Shown: positions 15,288 to 24,443 of the stretch, piece after piece
How positions within the stretch are numbered: position 1 is the stretch's first letter
Layout of the letters: each line of letters begins with the position of its first letter
Source: a virus
Length of the DNA stretch: 57,647 bases
Reading direction: 5' to 3' (one strand)
Virus record (IMG/VR): IMGVR_UViG_3300017752_000012
Coordinates: 1 to 57,647 of that record
Program-made: the position numbers and the translations under genes
The notes under the pieces: model-generated
Databases searched by the model: none
The model's input: the letters and a program-made list of their open reading frames with translations, nothing else
What the model was told of the DNA's origin: nothing

Positions 15288-16421
15288 ATGGCAGATACAA
15301 TGTTTTTTAGTAGAGATACGAAAGTCTATGTAGCCCCTTTGGCGGCTGACGGGACAACAGAGCAAGCTCTTTTTGAGATTCCTGTTCTTGATGGGTTTTC
15401 GTTTTCTCAAGCAACAAATAGTTCAGAGGTAACTTTGAACGAAATGTCGGCGGGTTCAAATGCAAGTCGACGTGGTCGCAAGATGTTTAACGACTCTCTT
15501 GCTCCAGCAGAGTGGAGTTTCTCTACTTATGCACGTCCTTTCGTATCGGCTGGCAGTGGTGGTACAGGCGACGCTGATGATGGAGCAAACACTCACGCAG
15601 TAGAAGAAGTATTGTGGGCAATGATGGTAGGAGATGCATCATACGCTTCTCACACATTTAATAATATTACTAATGGTAATGCAGGAGCTGGTGCTTCAAT
15701 TAGTTTTGCTAACTCAAACGTAACTACTCTTGGTATTGCAAACATTTATTTTGTACTTGGTAAAACTGCTGGAGACAACGGCGGCGAAGTAACGTACAAA
15801 CTTTCTAAATGCTGTGTAAATGAAGTAGGCGTAGATTTTGATATTGATGGAATTACTACTCTTAATTGGTCAGGTATGGGTGCTGAGCTTATCGAAGCAG
15901 CGAATCTTACAACTACAGCAGCTGTAGTTGAAGGTACTCTAGCTACACAAACCAGTAACTTTATTCGTAATCGTTTAACGGAGCTTGTAGCTTCAAATGC
16001 GTCGGGTCAAGCACAAACGTTAACTCTTACAGGCGGTAATGTTACAATCTCTAATAACATGACATTCCTTACCCCTGAAACTCTAGGTGTTGTAAACACT
16101 CCACTAGCTCATGTAACAGGCACTCGTTCAGTTTCAGGTAGTTTTACTTGCTATTTATCCAGTACTGCTAATAGTAGCATGGATTTATTTGAAGCGTTAG
16201 TGGAAGATAAGAGTACAGTTACACACAATTTTGATCTTGAGTTTAAGATTGGTGGTGCAGCTGCTCCGAATTTGATTTTTGATATGCCTTCTTGCCACTT
16301 AGAAGTTCCAAGTCATTCTATTGAAGATGTAATTTCATTAGAGGTTAATTTCCACGCACTTGGTACCGATATCGACTCTACTGACGAAGTAGCTGTTAAA
16401 TACTTAGGTAAGACTCTATAA
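15288..16421 (+). CDS. major tail (tube) protein
   Basis: 377 residues with a strong AGGAGAAATACT ribosome site before the ATG. The N-terminal MADTMFFSRDTKVYVAPLAA, then IPVLDGFSFSQATNSSEV and a later TGTRSVSGSFTCYL with an LEVPSHSIEDVISLEVNFHA end are typical of tail-tube subunits, where a strand-loop-strand hairpin inserts between neighbours in the ring. The length suggests an additional Ig-like part beyond the basic tube fold (about 150-200 residues). Many copies are needed, in agreement with the strong ribosome site and the promoter/terminator pair that follows. Confidence 0.8.
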   Translation: MADTMFFSRDTKVYVAPLAADGTTEQALFEIPVLDGFSFSQATNSSEVTLNEMSAGSNASRRGRKMFNDSLAPAEWSFSTYARPFVSAGSGGTGDADDGANTHAVEEVLWAMMVGDASYASHTFNNITNGNAGAGASISFANSNVTTLGIANIYFVLGKTAGDNGGEVTYKLSKCCVNEVGVDFDIDGITTLNWSGMGAELIEAANLTTTAAVVEGTLATQTSNFIRNRLTELVASNASGQAQTLTLTGGNVTISNNMTFLTPETLGVVNTPLAHVTGTRSVSGSFTCYLSSTANSSMDLFEALVEDKSTVTHNFDLEFKIGGAAAPNLIFDMPSCHLEVPSHSIEDVISLEVNFHALGTDIDSTDEVAVKYLGKTL

Positions 16422-16446
16422 GAGTATAGCTAGTAAAAAATATTTC

Positions 16447-16475
16447 TTGACATTTATGGTCTGTTAGACTATAAT
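16447..16475 (+). promoter_or_regulatory. sigma70 promoter directly upstream of a terminator
   Basis: TTGACA at 16447-16452, 17 bases, TATAAT at 16470-16475, preceded by AAAAAATATTTC. The predicted start is near 16482, only about 15 bases before the hairpin at 16497. Without antitermination the transcript would be about 40 bases long. Confidence 0.85.
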
Positions 16476-16496
16476 ATGGAAATAGAAAAAGTTAAG

Positions 16497-16522
16497 AAGG
16501 GGTCTTTTTTGGACCCCTTTTT
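16497..16522 (+). terminator. rho-independent terminator in the leader of the next gene
   Basis: AAGGGGTC, a TTTTTTG loop, then GACCCCTT and a run of T. It ends the major tail protein transcript, and also lies between the promoter at 16447 and the gene at 16538, so it may act as an attenuator. Confidence 0.85.
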
Positions 16523-16537
16523 ATTATCCGGAGATTT

Positions 16538-19174
16538 ATGGCTAACTACAATTTTTTACAGGAAGCAAAAGTTTGGTTTGAAAAAACTTCGAGTGAGGAG
16601 GGTATAGTAGCGTATACTGATCGCTTTACACAGGCGCCTTATCAATACGGTAATTTCGGTAGATATAAGGAAACTGTAGCAGGCATAGGATCTGAACCTT
16701 TATTTATACATCAAACAGCGAGGTTATTTCCTACTTCTGGGTCTAATAGTACAGGACATGATGCAACTTTAGGCGATAGAAAAGTTTTATTAGCCTTTGA
16801 CTGTAGTTCATACGCTACGGGTGAAGCAACTTCGGCAACTGTGGTAATGATAAATGTTGTTAACGGCGTAAAGTACCTTAGAGTTAAGATAGGTGATCAA
16901 ATTACTTTGAATAATACTTCGGACTGGGAAGAACTAAACAGAGCAAATACAGACGGAATTCATGTAGATATTCCTTTTTCGCAGCTAACTCCTTTTAATA
17001 CTCCTGTTAGAGAAAACGGGGTTGATGGGCTGGCAGAGTTAACGCATATACGGTACGAGATAGATCCTCCAAATAAAACATTTAGAATGTGGGTAAACAC
17101 AACACTTGTCGCAGAGGAGGTGTCGGCTAATTCTTTTAGATGGATAGGAGACGGCGACGTCAACACGATAACCAATAAATATAACAGTAGAAGAGCGGGA
17201 TTCGGAACAGCAACACAATTTACTAATAGTATTTTTACAATTCCACATATGCCCACCTCTCTGTACTCAGACATGACCAATAGAGATGAAGCAGTTGCAA
17301 GTATTCCTTATAATATTGGCGGTCTTGCATTTACTTGGTTTCCGTTTTCGTCGGTATCGCAAGTAGGAGGTAGTACGGATGTATACCATAATCAAACTGT
17401 TGTAAATTTTAACGCAGTATATCCACTACCTGTTAAAAAAGATTTAACTTTTAGTCAAACTTTTACAGATAATAATTATTCAGTAAAAACAATACAAAAT
17501 ACTGGAAATATGTTTAAAGCGTCTAGTATTAATAAAGCAAATCCTGCAGATGTATCTTTTAGTATACCTGTATTTGAAAGCCTTAACGGAATATCTGAGT
17601 TTTATGATATTATAAGAAAATTAAATACTGAAAATAGGCTAAGTTATTTTACTTTATATATACAGTTGCCCAATGATTTCTATACAATAGAAAAATGTGT
17701 CGTAGTAGGGACAACATTTAAAATGGAAAAAACTAATCCATTAGAAATAGAAGTAAAAGTACAAGGATCAAAGATAAGCAGAGGAACTAATACGACTTTT
17801 ATACAGCCCTTTATAGCTACATCGTTTCCAGAAACTTATCAATTAACAACCGATCATTTAGTAACAACTATTGATAGTACCCCAATAGATTGTTTAATAA
17901 GTCTATCGGCAGAATTACAAAATGAAGTCCAATGGGTAGAGAATAATACAGTAGATAAAGCAATAACGACAGGTAGTTTTAATAATGCTAATCATTCTTT
18001 TTGGAGTATAGTTGATACTACTCCTACTTATAGTCCTACTATACCTATAGATTATATTATAAATAATGCGCCTGTTACTGTTGGTTCCAATATTTCGTAT
18101 ACTTACATAGGAGAGGCTTCGATAAATGCGGCAAGAGATAGAATAACTTTAAAAGTATTTGAAGATCCTACATCAACTCTGCGAAGTAACCAAAATAATT
18201 TCTCTGCGGAAGACAATAGGGAAAACTTTAGATTAGACTGGGATTCTTCTTTGCTCAACCTTCATAGTCATAGTATTTTATTTGACAGGCCTTCGGCAGC
18301 AGATTTGACTAGTTTTTACATGGATGAAACGCTTGAAGTAAATGCTGCCTATTTTAAATATAGCGCAGAGGATGAGACTTGGGTTTCTGGGAGTCAGCCT
18401 AGAATTTGGCATGACCTTACTTTTAGCGGAATACAGTATACAAATACTTCTGTACCGGTTCAAAAGTATCAGTTTGAGTTTGATGTACTTAGTGCTAATA
18501 CAAACGATGTTAGTTTTGAATTAACAAATCAAGATGGAACTTCTCTTTCGGCGGTTAACAATACTCGTGCAGGAAAAGAAAATCCACTAAAGTTTCAGTT
18601 AAATTCGATACCGGCGGAAGACCCCCACGTGAGCATTGACCCTGCCACTGGTGAAGTTAGATTAAATTATCCTAGTAGTAGTTTTTCAAGTAGTGAGTGG
18701 GTAAACGGAGGTACGGCAAATTATACTTACACAGTCCAAAGTATTAACGATAATAGAGATATTGTAGCTTCCAAAGACTTTTCGTTAGACACTGATGCAA
18801 CACAGTATTCTAATCAACAACCTGTACACGGAAGTATTATAGATACGGTAAATATTAATGATTTTACCCCTGATAGCGATAAAAATACAACTTATCCACA
18901 AGAAGCAGTAATTATATCAAGAACTTTTTCGGGATCTGTAGAGCAATATGTTACAGATAGTACAGACCATAAATATGTACAAACACATAAAACTGGAGTG
19001 CCTATAGTCATAGAAGCAGGTAAAAATAGTACTTCTGGTTTTCAATTCAATCTTGGCAACTGCACCTTTACTAATAGAAACAATGTTGCAGACGCCTTTA
19101 CGCAGAACTTTGATTGGCTAATGAATGATAATCCCGCTGATTTAAGTGCTATTTTAAAAATTAACAATACGTAG
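16538..19174 (+). CDS. large tail protein with tail-tube-like and lectin-like regions
   Basis: 878 residues, ribosome site CCGGAG. Residues 60-225 contain strands such as HIRYEIDPPNKTFRMWVNTT and AEEVSANSFRW that read like a LamG or concanavalin-type jelly roll. Residues 300-410 have a tail-tube-like pattern (DLTFSQTFTDNNYSV, ISEFYDIIRKLNTENR, LEIEVKVQGSKI). The rest is beta-rich. It lies between the major tail protein and the chaperones, where some phages carry a second tube or decoration protein. Domain calls are made by eye. It is certainly a structural-type protein, but its exact role is uncertain. Confidence 0.6.
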   Translation: MANYNFLQEAKVWFEKTSSEEGIVAYTDRFTQAPYQYGNFGRYKETVAGIGSEPLFIHQTARLFPTSGSNSTGHDATLGDRKVLLAFDCSSYATGEATSATVVMINVVNGVKYLRVKIGDQITLNNTSDWEELNRANTDGIHVDIPFSQLTPFNTPVRENGVDGLAELTHIRYEIDPPNKTFRMWVNTTLVAEEVSANSFRWIGDGDVNTITNKYNSRRAGFGTATQFTNSIFTIPHMPTSLYSDMTNRDEAVASIPYNIGGLAFTWFPFSSVSQVGGSTDVYHNQTVVNFNAVYPLPVKKDLTFSQTFTDNNYSVKTIQNTGNMFKASSINKANPADVSFSIPVFESLNGISEFYDIIRKLNTENRLSYFTLYIQLPNDFYTIEKCVVVGTTFKMEKTNPLEIEVKVQGSKISRGTNTTFIQPFIATSFPETYQLTTDHLVTTIDSTPIDCLISLSAELQNEVQWVENNTVDKAITTGSFNNANHSFWSIVDTTPTYSPTIPIDYIINNAPVTVGSNISYTYIGEASINAARDRITLKVFEDPTSTLRSNQNNFSAEDNRENFRLDWDSSLLNLHSHSILFDRPSAADLTSFYMDETLEVNAAYFKYSAEDETWVSGSQPRIWHDLTFSGIQYTNTSVPVQKYQFEFDVLSANTNDVSFELTNQDGTSLSAVNNTRAGKENPLKFQLNSIPAEDPHVSIDPATGEVRLNYPSSSFSSSEWVNGGTANYTYTVQSINDNRDIVASKDFSLDTDATQYSNQQPVHGSIIDTVNINDFTPDSDKNTTYPQEAVIISRTFSGSVEQYVTDSTDHKYVQTHKTGVPIVIEAGKNSTSGFQFNLGNCTFTNRNNVADAFTQNFDWLMNDNPADLSAILKINNT

Positions 19175-19182
19175 GAGTTACA

Positions 19183-19635
19183 ATGGAATTAAAAAAATTA
19201 ATGATCGACACCAAAGCAGTTTGGGTTGATTTTGCAGGCTTGCCAGGTTTTAAGGTAGAAGTTGCAAACCTTTCAAAGAAAGAATTAACAAATCTTAGAA
19301 AAAAATGTACAACACAAAAATTTGATAGAAAAACGCGACAAGCGGTAGAAAGTTTGGATGAAGATAAATTTATTACTGAATTTACAAAAGCAGTAGTAAA
19401 AAACTGGAAAGGGTTAACACTAGGTCATTTGGAAACTTTATTATTAATAGATATGGACGGAAAAGATCCAGAAGATACTCTTGAATATAGTGAAGATAAT
19501 GCTGAAACTTTGGTTAGTCAATCAACGGAATTTGATACCTGGCTCAATGAGGTAGTCTTTGATTTAGATAACTTTCGTACAGAGCGAAAGGGAAGAAGTA
19601 GTAAACCGGCTAGAAAAGTATCTAAAGAACAGTGA
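19183..19635 (+). CDS. tail assembly chaperone (gpG-like)
   Basis: 150 residues, located just before the tape measure, where siphoviruses encode the chaperone that coats the tape measure during tail assembly. The protein begins LKKLMIDTKAVWVDFAGLPG and has an acidic helical end. The tail of the frame (RTERKGRSSKPARKVSKEQ) is basic and unstructured. In classical phages a ribosome slip near the end joins this product to the next frame. Here the second frame is open back to 19568, so a +1 or -2 shift could do this. Confidence 0.75.
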   Translation: MELKKLMIDTKAVWVDFAGLPGFKVEVANLSKKELTNLRKKCTTQKFDRKTRQAVESLDEDKFITEFTKAVVKNWKGLTLGHLETLLLIDMDGKDPEDTLEYSEDNAETLVSQSTEFDTWLNEVVFDLDNFRTERKGRSSKPARKVSKEQ

Positions 19636-19642
19636 TACTAAT

Positions 19643-19972
19643 ATGACGCGAGAGCGTTATTTCACAATGTGTGAGCAATTAGGTAAAGAACCTGTAGAAA
19701 GTGAAATACCCCCAGATTGGGAAGACTTTCCTCATATTGTTATACAAGCCTTTAATACTTTCAATATGTTAGGCGATAGAATTGTAAACGAAATAGGGTA
19801 TGTTGGAAAAGATTATACAAACCTACCGATATATATGGATATATATGGTATAGAAGATAAAGAACTGTTTTTAGATATATTATTCTTTCTAGAGACAAGA
19901 GCTATTTCTAAATCTCATGAAGCTATGAAACGAGAAAGAGAAAAGCTAAAGAGAAAAACTAGTGGCAGATAA
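19643..19972 (+). CDS. second tail assembly chaperone frame (gpT-like)
   Basis: 109 residues from the ATG at 19643, with only a weak ribosome site. The frame stays open upstream to 19568, and the translated upstream part (SEREEVVNRLEKYLKN) looks like a genuine helix continuing into TRERYFTMCEQLGK. This suggests the protein is normally made as an extension of the preceding chaperone by frameshifting. The body (IPPDWEDFPHIVIQAFNTFN) is characteristic of small acidic chaperone domains. It overlaps the tape measure start by 11 bases. Confidence 0.65.
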   Translation: MTRERYFTMCEQLGKEPVESEIPPDWEDFPHIVIQAFNTFNMLGDRIVNEIGYVGKDYTNLPIYMDIYGIEDKELFLDILFFLETRAISKSHEAMKREREKLKRKTSGR

Positions 19973-22900
19973 AAGTACAGTTCAGGTAACGTTTAAGGTA
20001 AACGCAGACGGTAGTCTACAACAAGTAGGTAAAGCGGCAGACAAAACCGCTAAATCTATGGACAAAGCTACAAGTAGTACGACTAACTATAATAGGGCGG
20101 CGCGTGGTGTTGCTAATCTTCAACAAAACCAAACAAAAGCATTCGCAGCAACGGCTAGAGGAACCTCTGGCCTTGTTGCGGCTTATGCAACTCTTATGGC
20201 TCACGTATTCGCTCTTACAGCTGCGTTTGGAGCCTTACAACGTGCTTCCGCATTAGTCCAGTTAGAGCAAGGTCTTGTTGCTGTAGGTAATGCAGCAGGT
20301 CAAAATCTTCCTTATGTTGCTAGAGAGATTCAAGCAATTACAGGTCATGCTGTAACCCTTCAAGAGGCTATGGAAGGCACAGCTCTTGCTATGTCTGCCG
20401 GTTTCGGTATTAACCAACTAAAAGAACTTACTAAAGTTGCTCGTGGAGCTTCTATCGCACTTGGTAGAAACATGGGTGACGCACTTACTCGTCTTGTAAA
20501 AGGTACTGCAAAACTAGAGCCAGAAATTCTTGATGAATTAGGTATTATGGTTCGCCTAGACAAAGCCTCTCAAGACTATGCAGCTAGTATGGGCAAGACA
20601 ATAACACAATTAACTCGCTTTGAAAAACAACAAGCGTTTCTAAATGCTACCATTGATCAAGGCGCGAAAAAATTCTCTGTGGTTCTTGATAGTATTGATC
20701 CAGATCCTTATTCACAACTAAGTTCTGCATTCCAGGATCTTGTTAAGGATATGACCACCCTACTTAACAAAGGTCTAATACCTGTAATCAAATTTTTATC
20801 TTCTAGTAAGTTTGCAATGACAGGTGCAATTATACTATTCGCTTCATCTATTACAAAAATGCTACTACCCGCTCTCGGAGAGATGTCAGCGGCCAACCGT
20901 ACGGCAGCTGCTGTTGCGACTCAGTCTGCAACTAATGCGGCTGGAAAAATGGAGAAGAAATATTTAGGTGCAGTTCGAAAAGTAAAAGGTGCATTTAAAA
21001 CTGTACCTGCAAGTGTTAAAGCCGTAGAAGCGCAATTTGTTTCGGGAGGTCTTTCTGTACAACAATATAAAGTTCATTTAAACAATCTTAAAAAATCAGA
21101 AAAATTACGATCAGTTGCCTTAAAACGTTACAGCGGTGAACAACATATACAAAAGAAAAAAGAATTAAATGATATTCGACAGCTAATCGCCGAAACTCAA
21201 AAACTTCTTTTAGTAGAATCTCAAAGAGGTGGTGCAGGGGCTGGAGTTAAATCTGCTCGACAAGTTGGTCGTATGGCTAAAAGACAGTCTATTTACCAAG
21301 ATAAAATTGGAGAATCTTCACTATTTGGAGGACTAGCAGTTGCGGGGCGTGGAGCAAAGGCACAATTTAAAGAAATAGGAAAAGGCGAAAAAGGTTTAAA
21401 AAAGCTAAAGGTAGCTTTTTCAGCCGCTTCAAAAAGTGCTGGACTATTTGGATCTGCTCTTTTAAGATTTGTACCTATTATTGGCTGGGCATTTACTGCC
21501 TTTTCATTGCTTAGTCCATTACTTGGAGGTATGTTCAAGAAGGGAGCCGTTGCAAAAGCAGCAGATGAAGTCGCTGATTCTTTCGATAGTTTTTATAGAA
21601 TATCTGCACAACTAAATACAGAACTTGAAAAGACAGAAAGTATTATGGATCGTGAGAATAAAATGCTTGCGGTTAGGGTTGGTTTACTACAGCAAGTTTC
21701 TGCAGGCATATCAAAAATATTCGAAGCAGATGAGACAGCAAGAGAGGAAGAGCTTGAAAAAGCTTTAAAAAGAACAAATGCAGCACGAGCCCGTGCAGAG
21801 AGCGTCACTGGCGGCCATGCGGGCAGGAATGTAAAGAAAGCGGCAATAGAAGCAGAAAAAGAATATCAAGCAGCTTTAAAAGCTAGTACAAAAGTAGGGA
21901 GCGATGCGGCAAAAGCAACTATAGATCAAGCAATCGCTATGATTAAAGCCAGTGGAAATGCTAAGGTATTTACAAAAGAATTAAAAGAACTACAAGACTT
22001 GAGAGATAGCCAAAAAGGCGATGTAGATAAAAAAGGCTTTTTGGATCAGGTAGATGCAATTACAGAGCCTGCTCGAAAGCTAAAAGCTGAGCAAGAAGCA
22101 GCAACAGAAGCTACTATTAAACTAGAGCAATCTGTGAAAAGTTTTTCTGAAAAATCAAAAGGCCAGTTCGGAGAGTTATATGTAAATGCTAATACTCTAC
22201 TTAACTCGTTGGTAAACATTGAAAAAGCAGTGACAGCAGGTACAGCTACAAAGGACTTTGTCCCCATAACTCCTGATCAAATTAAACAAGTAGAAAGACT
22301 AGGAAAAGCATTAAAAATAGCAGTTGATCCAAAAGATTATGTAGGTAGCTTGAAAAAAATAGGCGAGGCTATTGCTAAAAATAATGTTTTAGCTTCTACA
22401 AGTGAGAAAACGGCACAACGACTAACTCATCAAGCTAAGAGGCTAAATGGTTTTGCTAAAAATACGTCAGGAGTAATGGGACTGCAGCTAGTTATTGAGC
22501 AAGAGATTTTAAATACAAAAATAGAAGGGTTAAATGCAACCTTACAGAATATGCTTGCCGAAGAAGGTATAGATTCAGCTTCTGATAGAGTCTTAAAAAC
22601 AAAAGCGGACATAAAGAAACTTGAGGATCAGATTTTATCAAACAAACAAATAGAAGAAAAAATTGCAGTGGCTCAAATCAACCATACTTTAAATATGTTA
22701 AAAATGCAAGAAAAGCTATTACGTTTATCTAAAGAAAGAAGAAGTACTGAAAGAGATATAGAAATGACGCAGTACAGAATTGCCGCAGCTAAAGCAGGGA
22801 TAGAGGTTAGTGAATTTGCAAAAATAGGAATACTTCAAAAAAGATTGGCAGACGCCGAAGCGGCTCAATCTCAAACAGCAGCAAACAAGATTGCATCAGC

Positions 22901-24443
22901 CGAAGCCGAATCGAAATTAAAACTAGCAAAATTAAAAGAAGAAAGAAAAACGGCTTTAGATGCTTTAGATAAGACTCCAGCTCCAGCAGTTACACAAACT
23001 ATGACTGTACGCCGTGACATAGTTGATCCGAAGCATGGAACAATAGATGAAGTCATAGCCGAGTCTGATAATAGTGAACAAATATCTTTTTATAAAAAAC
23101 AAAGAACTTCAGCTGAGCGAATAAATCAGGAATTTAATCAAAAAGAAAAAGCAGAAAAAGCCTCTTTAGCAGAAGAAAAAATAAAAATAGAAACAGACTA
23201 TGCTTTAAGAGTTTTAAGTATAAAAGCCGAGATGTTTGAGGCAGAAAGAAGATTAGAGAGACAGATGCTTGAAGAGAGAAAAGTAGGCATGAATGCGTTA
23301 GCCCAGTCTCAAATGGATACTGCTCAAAAGAACAAAGAAAACGAAGCTAAAAAGACAATGGATTTAGATGCCATTAAGAAGATGACGTTCGAAAGTGAAG
23401 AAGCAAGAACTAAAATGGAGGATTCGGTAAAAGGACAGTACTACAGAAATATGGCTGCAAATGCTAAAACAGCCTTTGCCGACATTGGTGCAGAGATGTC
23501 TAAATTTGGGGGCGCTGATGGTGTTTACGCGGGCGCTGTAATGACCGGTATCGGACAAGTAACCGAAGGGTTAACTATGTCTTTCCAAGCATTTACAGAC
23601 TCTAGTTTAAGTGGTACTGAAAAACTAAATGCAGGATTAAGTGGTTTAAGTTCTATTACTAGTGCCTATTCTGCTATTACTCAGGCAGCTACTGATAAAG
23701 CAGTTGGCAACCTAGATAAGAAGATTCAAGCCGAGAAAAAATCAGATGGTAAATCAAAAGAAAGTCTTGCTAAGATTAAAGGTTTAGAGGCTGAAAAACT
23801 ACAAGAACAGAAAAAAGGTTTTGAAAAGCAGAAAAAAGCGCAAAGAGCTCAGGCAATTATTTCGGCAGCACAAGGTGCAATATCTGCATACACCTCTTTG
23901 GCGGTAATTCCTATAGTTGGTCCCGCATTAGGTGCTGTTGCTGCTGCTGCTGCTTTAAAAATGGGTAAAGACCAGGTAGACACTATTAACGCTACCTCAT
24001 TCGAAGGCGGAGGAGACCTGGGAAGTATAAGCAGTATTACAGTAGGGCAGAGGTCTAATAATGTAGATCTTGCACAGAATAGTAATCAAGCAGGAGAGCT
24101 TGAGTATCTAAGAGGCGGAAAAGGTGTTGGGGGTCCAACTAATTTCCAATCAGCCTTCTCAGGTTATAAACATAGAGCGGCTGGCGGCCCTACCGGATAC
24201 GTTGTAGGAGAGCAAGGTCCCGAGCTATTCATCCCTCAAACTTCTGGAGAGATAATGTCTGCTGGAGAAACAAAAAATACTACAGCTCCTACAAATGTAA
24301 CATTTAGTATAAACGCTATAGATGCTTCTGGAGTAGAAGAAATGCTAACAGAACAAAGAGGAAATATAATAAATATGATACGAGATGCCGCAAATGCTCG
24401 AGGAGAAACTTTCTTAGAAAGTGTTACGGAGAATTACTTATAA
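19962..24443 (+). CDS. tape measure protein
   Basis: 1493 residues from a GTG at 19962. The length sets tail length; at about 1.5 angstroms per residue it predicts a tail near 220 nm. The N-terminal region (VQVTFKVNADGSLQQVGKAA) is typical of tape measures. There are hydrophobic, membrane-like segments near residues 70-85, 280-300, 500-525 (IIGWAFTAFSLLSPLLGG) and 1310-1340 (AVIPIVGPALGAVAAAAALK), and long charged helices between them. The C-terminal FEGGGDLGSISSITVGQRS and AAGGPTGYVVGEQGPELFIP stretches are often seen at the ends of such proteins. No peptidoglycan hydrolase motif was recognised. Confidence 0.9.
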   Translation: MADKSTVQVTFKVNADGSLQQVGKAADKTAKSMDKATSSTTNYNRAARGVANLQQNQTKAFAATARGTSGLVAAYATLMAHVFALTAAFGALQRASALVQLEQGLVAVGNAAGQNLPYVAREIQAITGHAVTLQEAMEGTALAMSAGFGINQLKELTKVARGASIALGRNMGDALTRLVKGTAKLEPEILDELGIMVRLDKASQDYAASMGKTITQLTRFEKQQAFLNATIDQGAKKFSVVLDSIDPDPYSQLSSAFQDLVKDMTTLLNKGLIPVIKFLSSSKFAMTGAIILFASSITKMLLPALGEMSAANRTAAAVATQSATNAAGKMEKKYLGAVRKVKGAFKTVPASVKAVEAQFVSGGLSVQQYKVHLNNLKKSEKLRSVALKRYSGEQHIQKKKELNDIRQLIAETQKLLLVESQRGGAGAGVKSARQVGRMAKRQSIYQDKIGESSLFGGLAVAGRGAKAQFKEIGKGEKGLKKLKVAFSAASKSAGLFGSALLRFVPIIGWAFTAFSLLSPLLGGMFKKGAVAKAADEVADSFDSFYRISAQLNTELEKTESIMDRENKMLAVRVGLLQQVSAGISKIFEADETAREEELEKALKRTNAARARAESVTGGHAGRNVKKAAIEAEKEYQAALKASTKVGSDAAKATIDQAIAMIKASGNAKVFTKELKELQDLRDSQKGDVDKKGFLDQVDAITEPARKLKAEQEAATEATIKLEQSVKSFSEKSKGQFGELYVNANTLLNSLVNIEKAVTAGTATKDFVPITPDQIKQVERLGKALKIAVDPKDYVGSLKKIGEAIAKNNVLASTSEKTAQRLTHQAKRLNGFAKNTSGVMGLQLVIEQEILNTKIEGLNATLQNMLAEEGIDSASDRVLKTKADIKKLEDQILSNKQIEEKIAVAQINHTLNMLKMQEKLLRLSKERRSTERDIEMTQYRIAAAKAGIEVSEFAKIGILQKRLADAEAAQSQTAANKIASAEAESKLKLAKLKEERKTALDALDKTPAPAVTQTMTVRRDIVDPKHGTIDEVIAESDNSEQISFYKKQRTSAERINQEFNQKEKAEKASLAEEKIKIETDYALRVLSIKAEMFEAERRLERQMLEERKVGMNALAQSQMDTAQKNKENEAKKTMDLDAIKKMTFESEEARTKMEDSVKGQYYRNMAANAKTAFADIGAEMSKFGGADGVYAGAVMTGIGQVTEGLTMSFQAFTDSSLSGTEKLNAGLSGLSSITSAYSAITQAATDKAVGNLDKKIQAEKKSDGKSKESLAKIKGLEAEKLQEQKKGFEKQKKAQRAQAIISAAQGAISAYTSLAVIPIVGPALGAVAAAAALKMGKDQVDTINATSFEGGGDLGSISSITVGQRSNNVDLAQNSNQAGELEYLRGGKGVGGPTNFQSAFSGYKHRAAGGPTGYVVGEQGPELFIPQTSGEIMSAGETKNTTAPTNVTFSINAIDASGVEEMLTEQRGNIINMIRDAANARGETFLESVTENYL

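Noticed and set aside
16476-16620. Leader peptide starting at the ATG right after the -10 box
   Set aside because: The ATG is upstream of the expected transcript start and has no ribosome site; the frame runs through the terminator without a sensible product.
19587-19593. AAAGGGA heptamer as a -1 slip site in the tail chaperone gene
   Set aside because: It is in the right phase, but the -1 frame meets TAG at 19599 and does not lead to the second chaperone frame.
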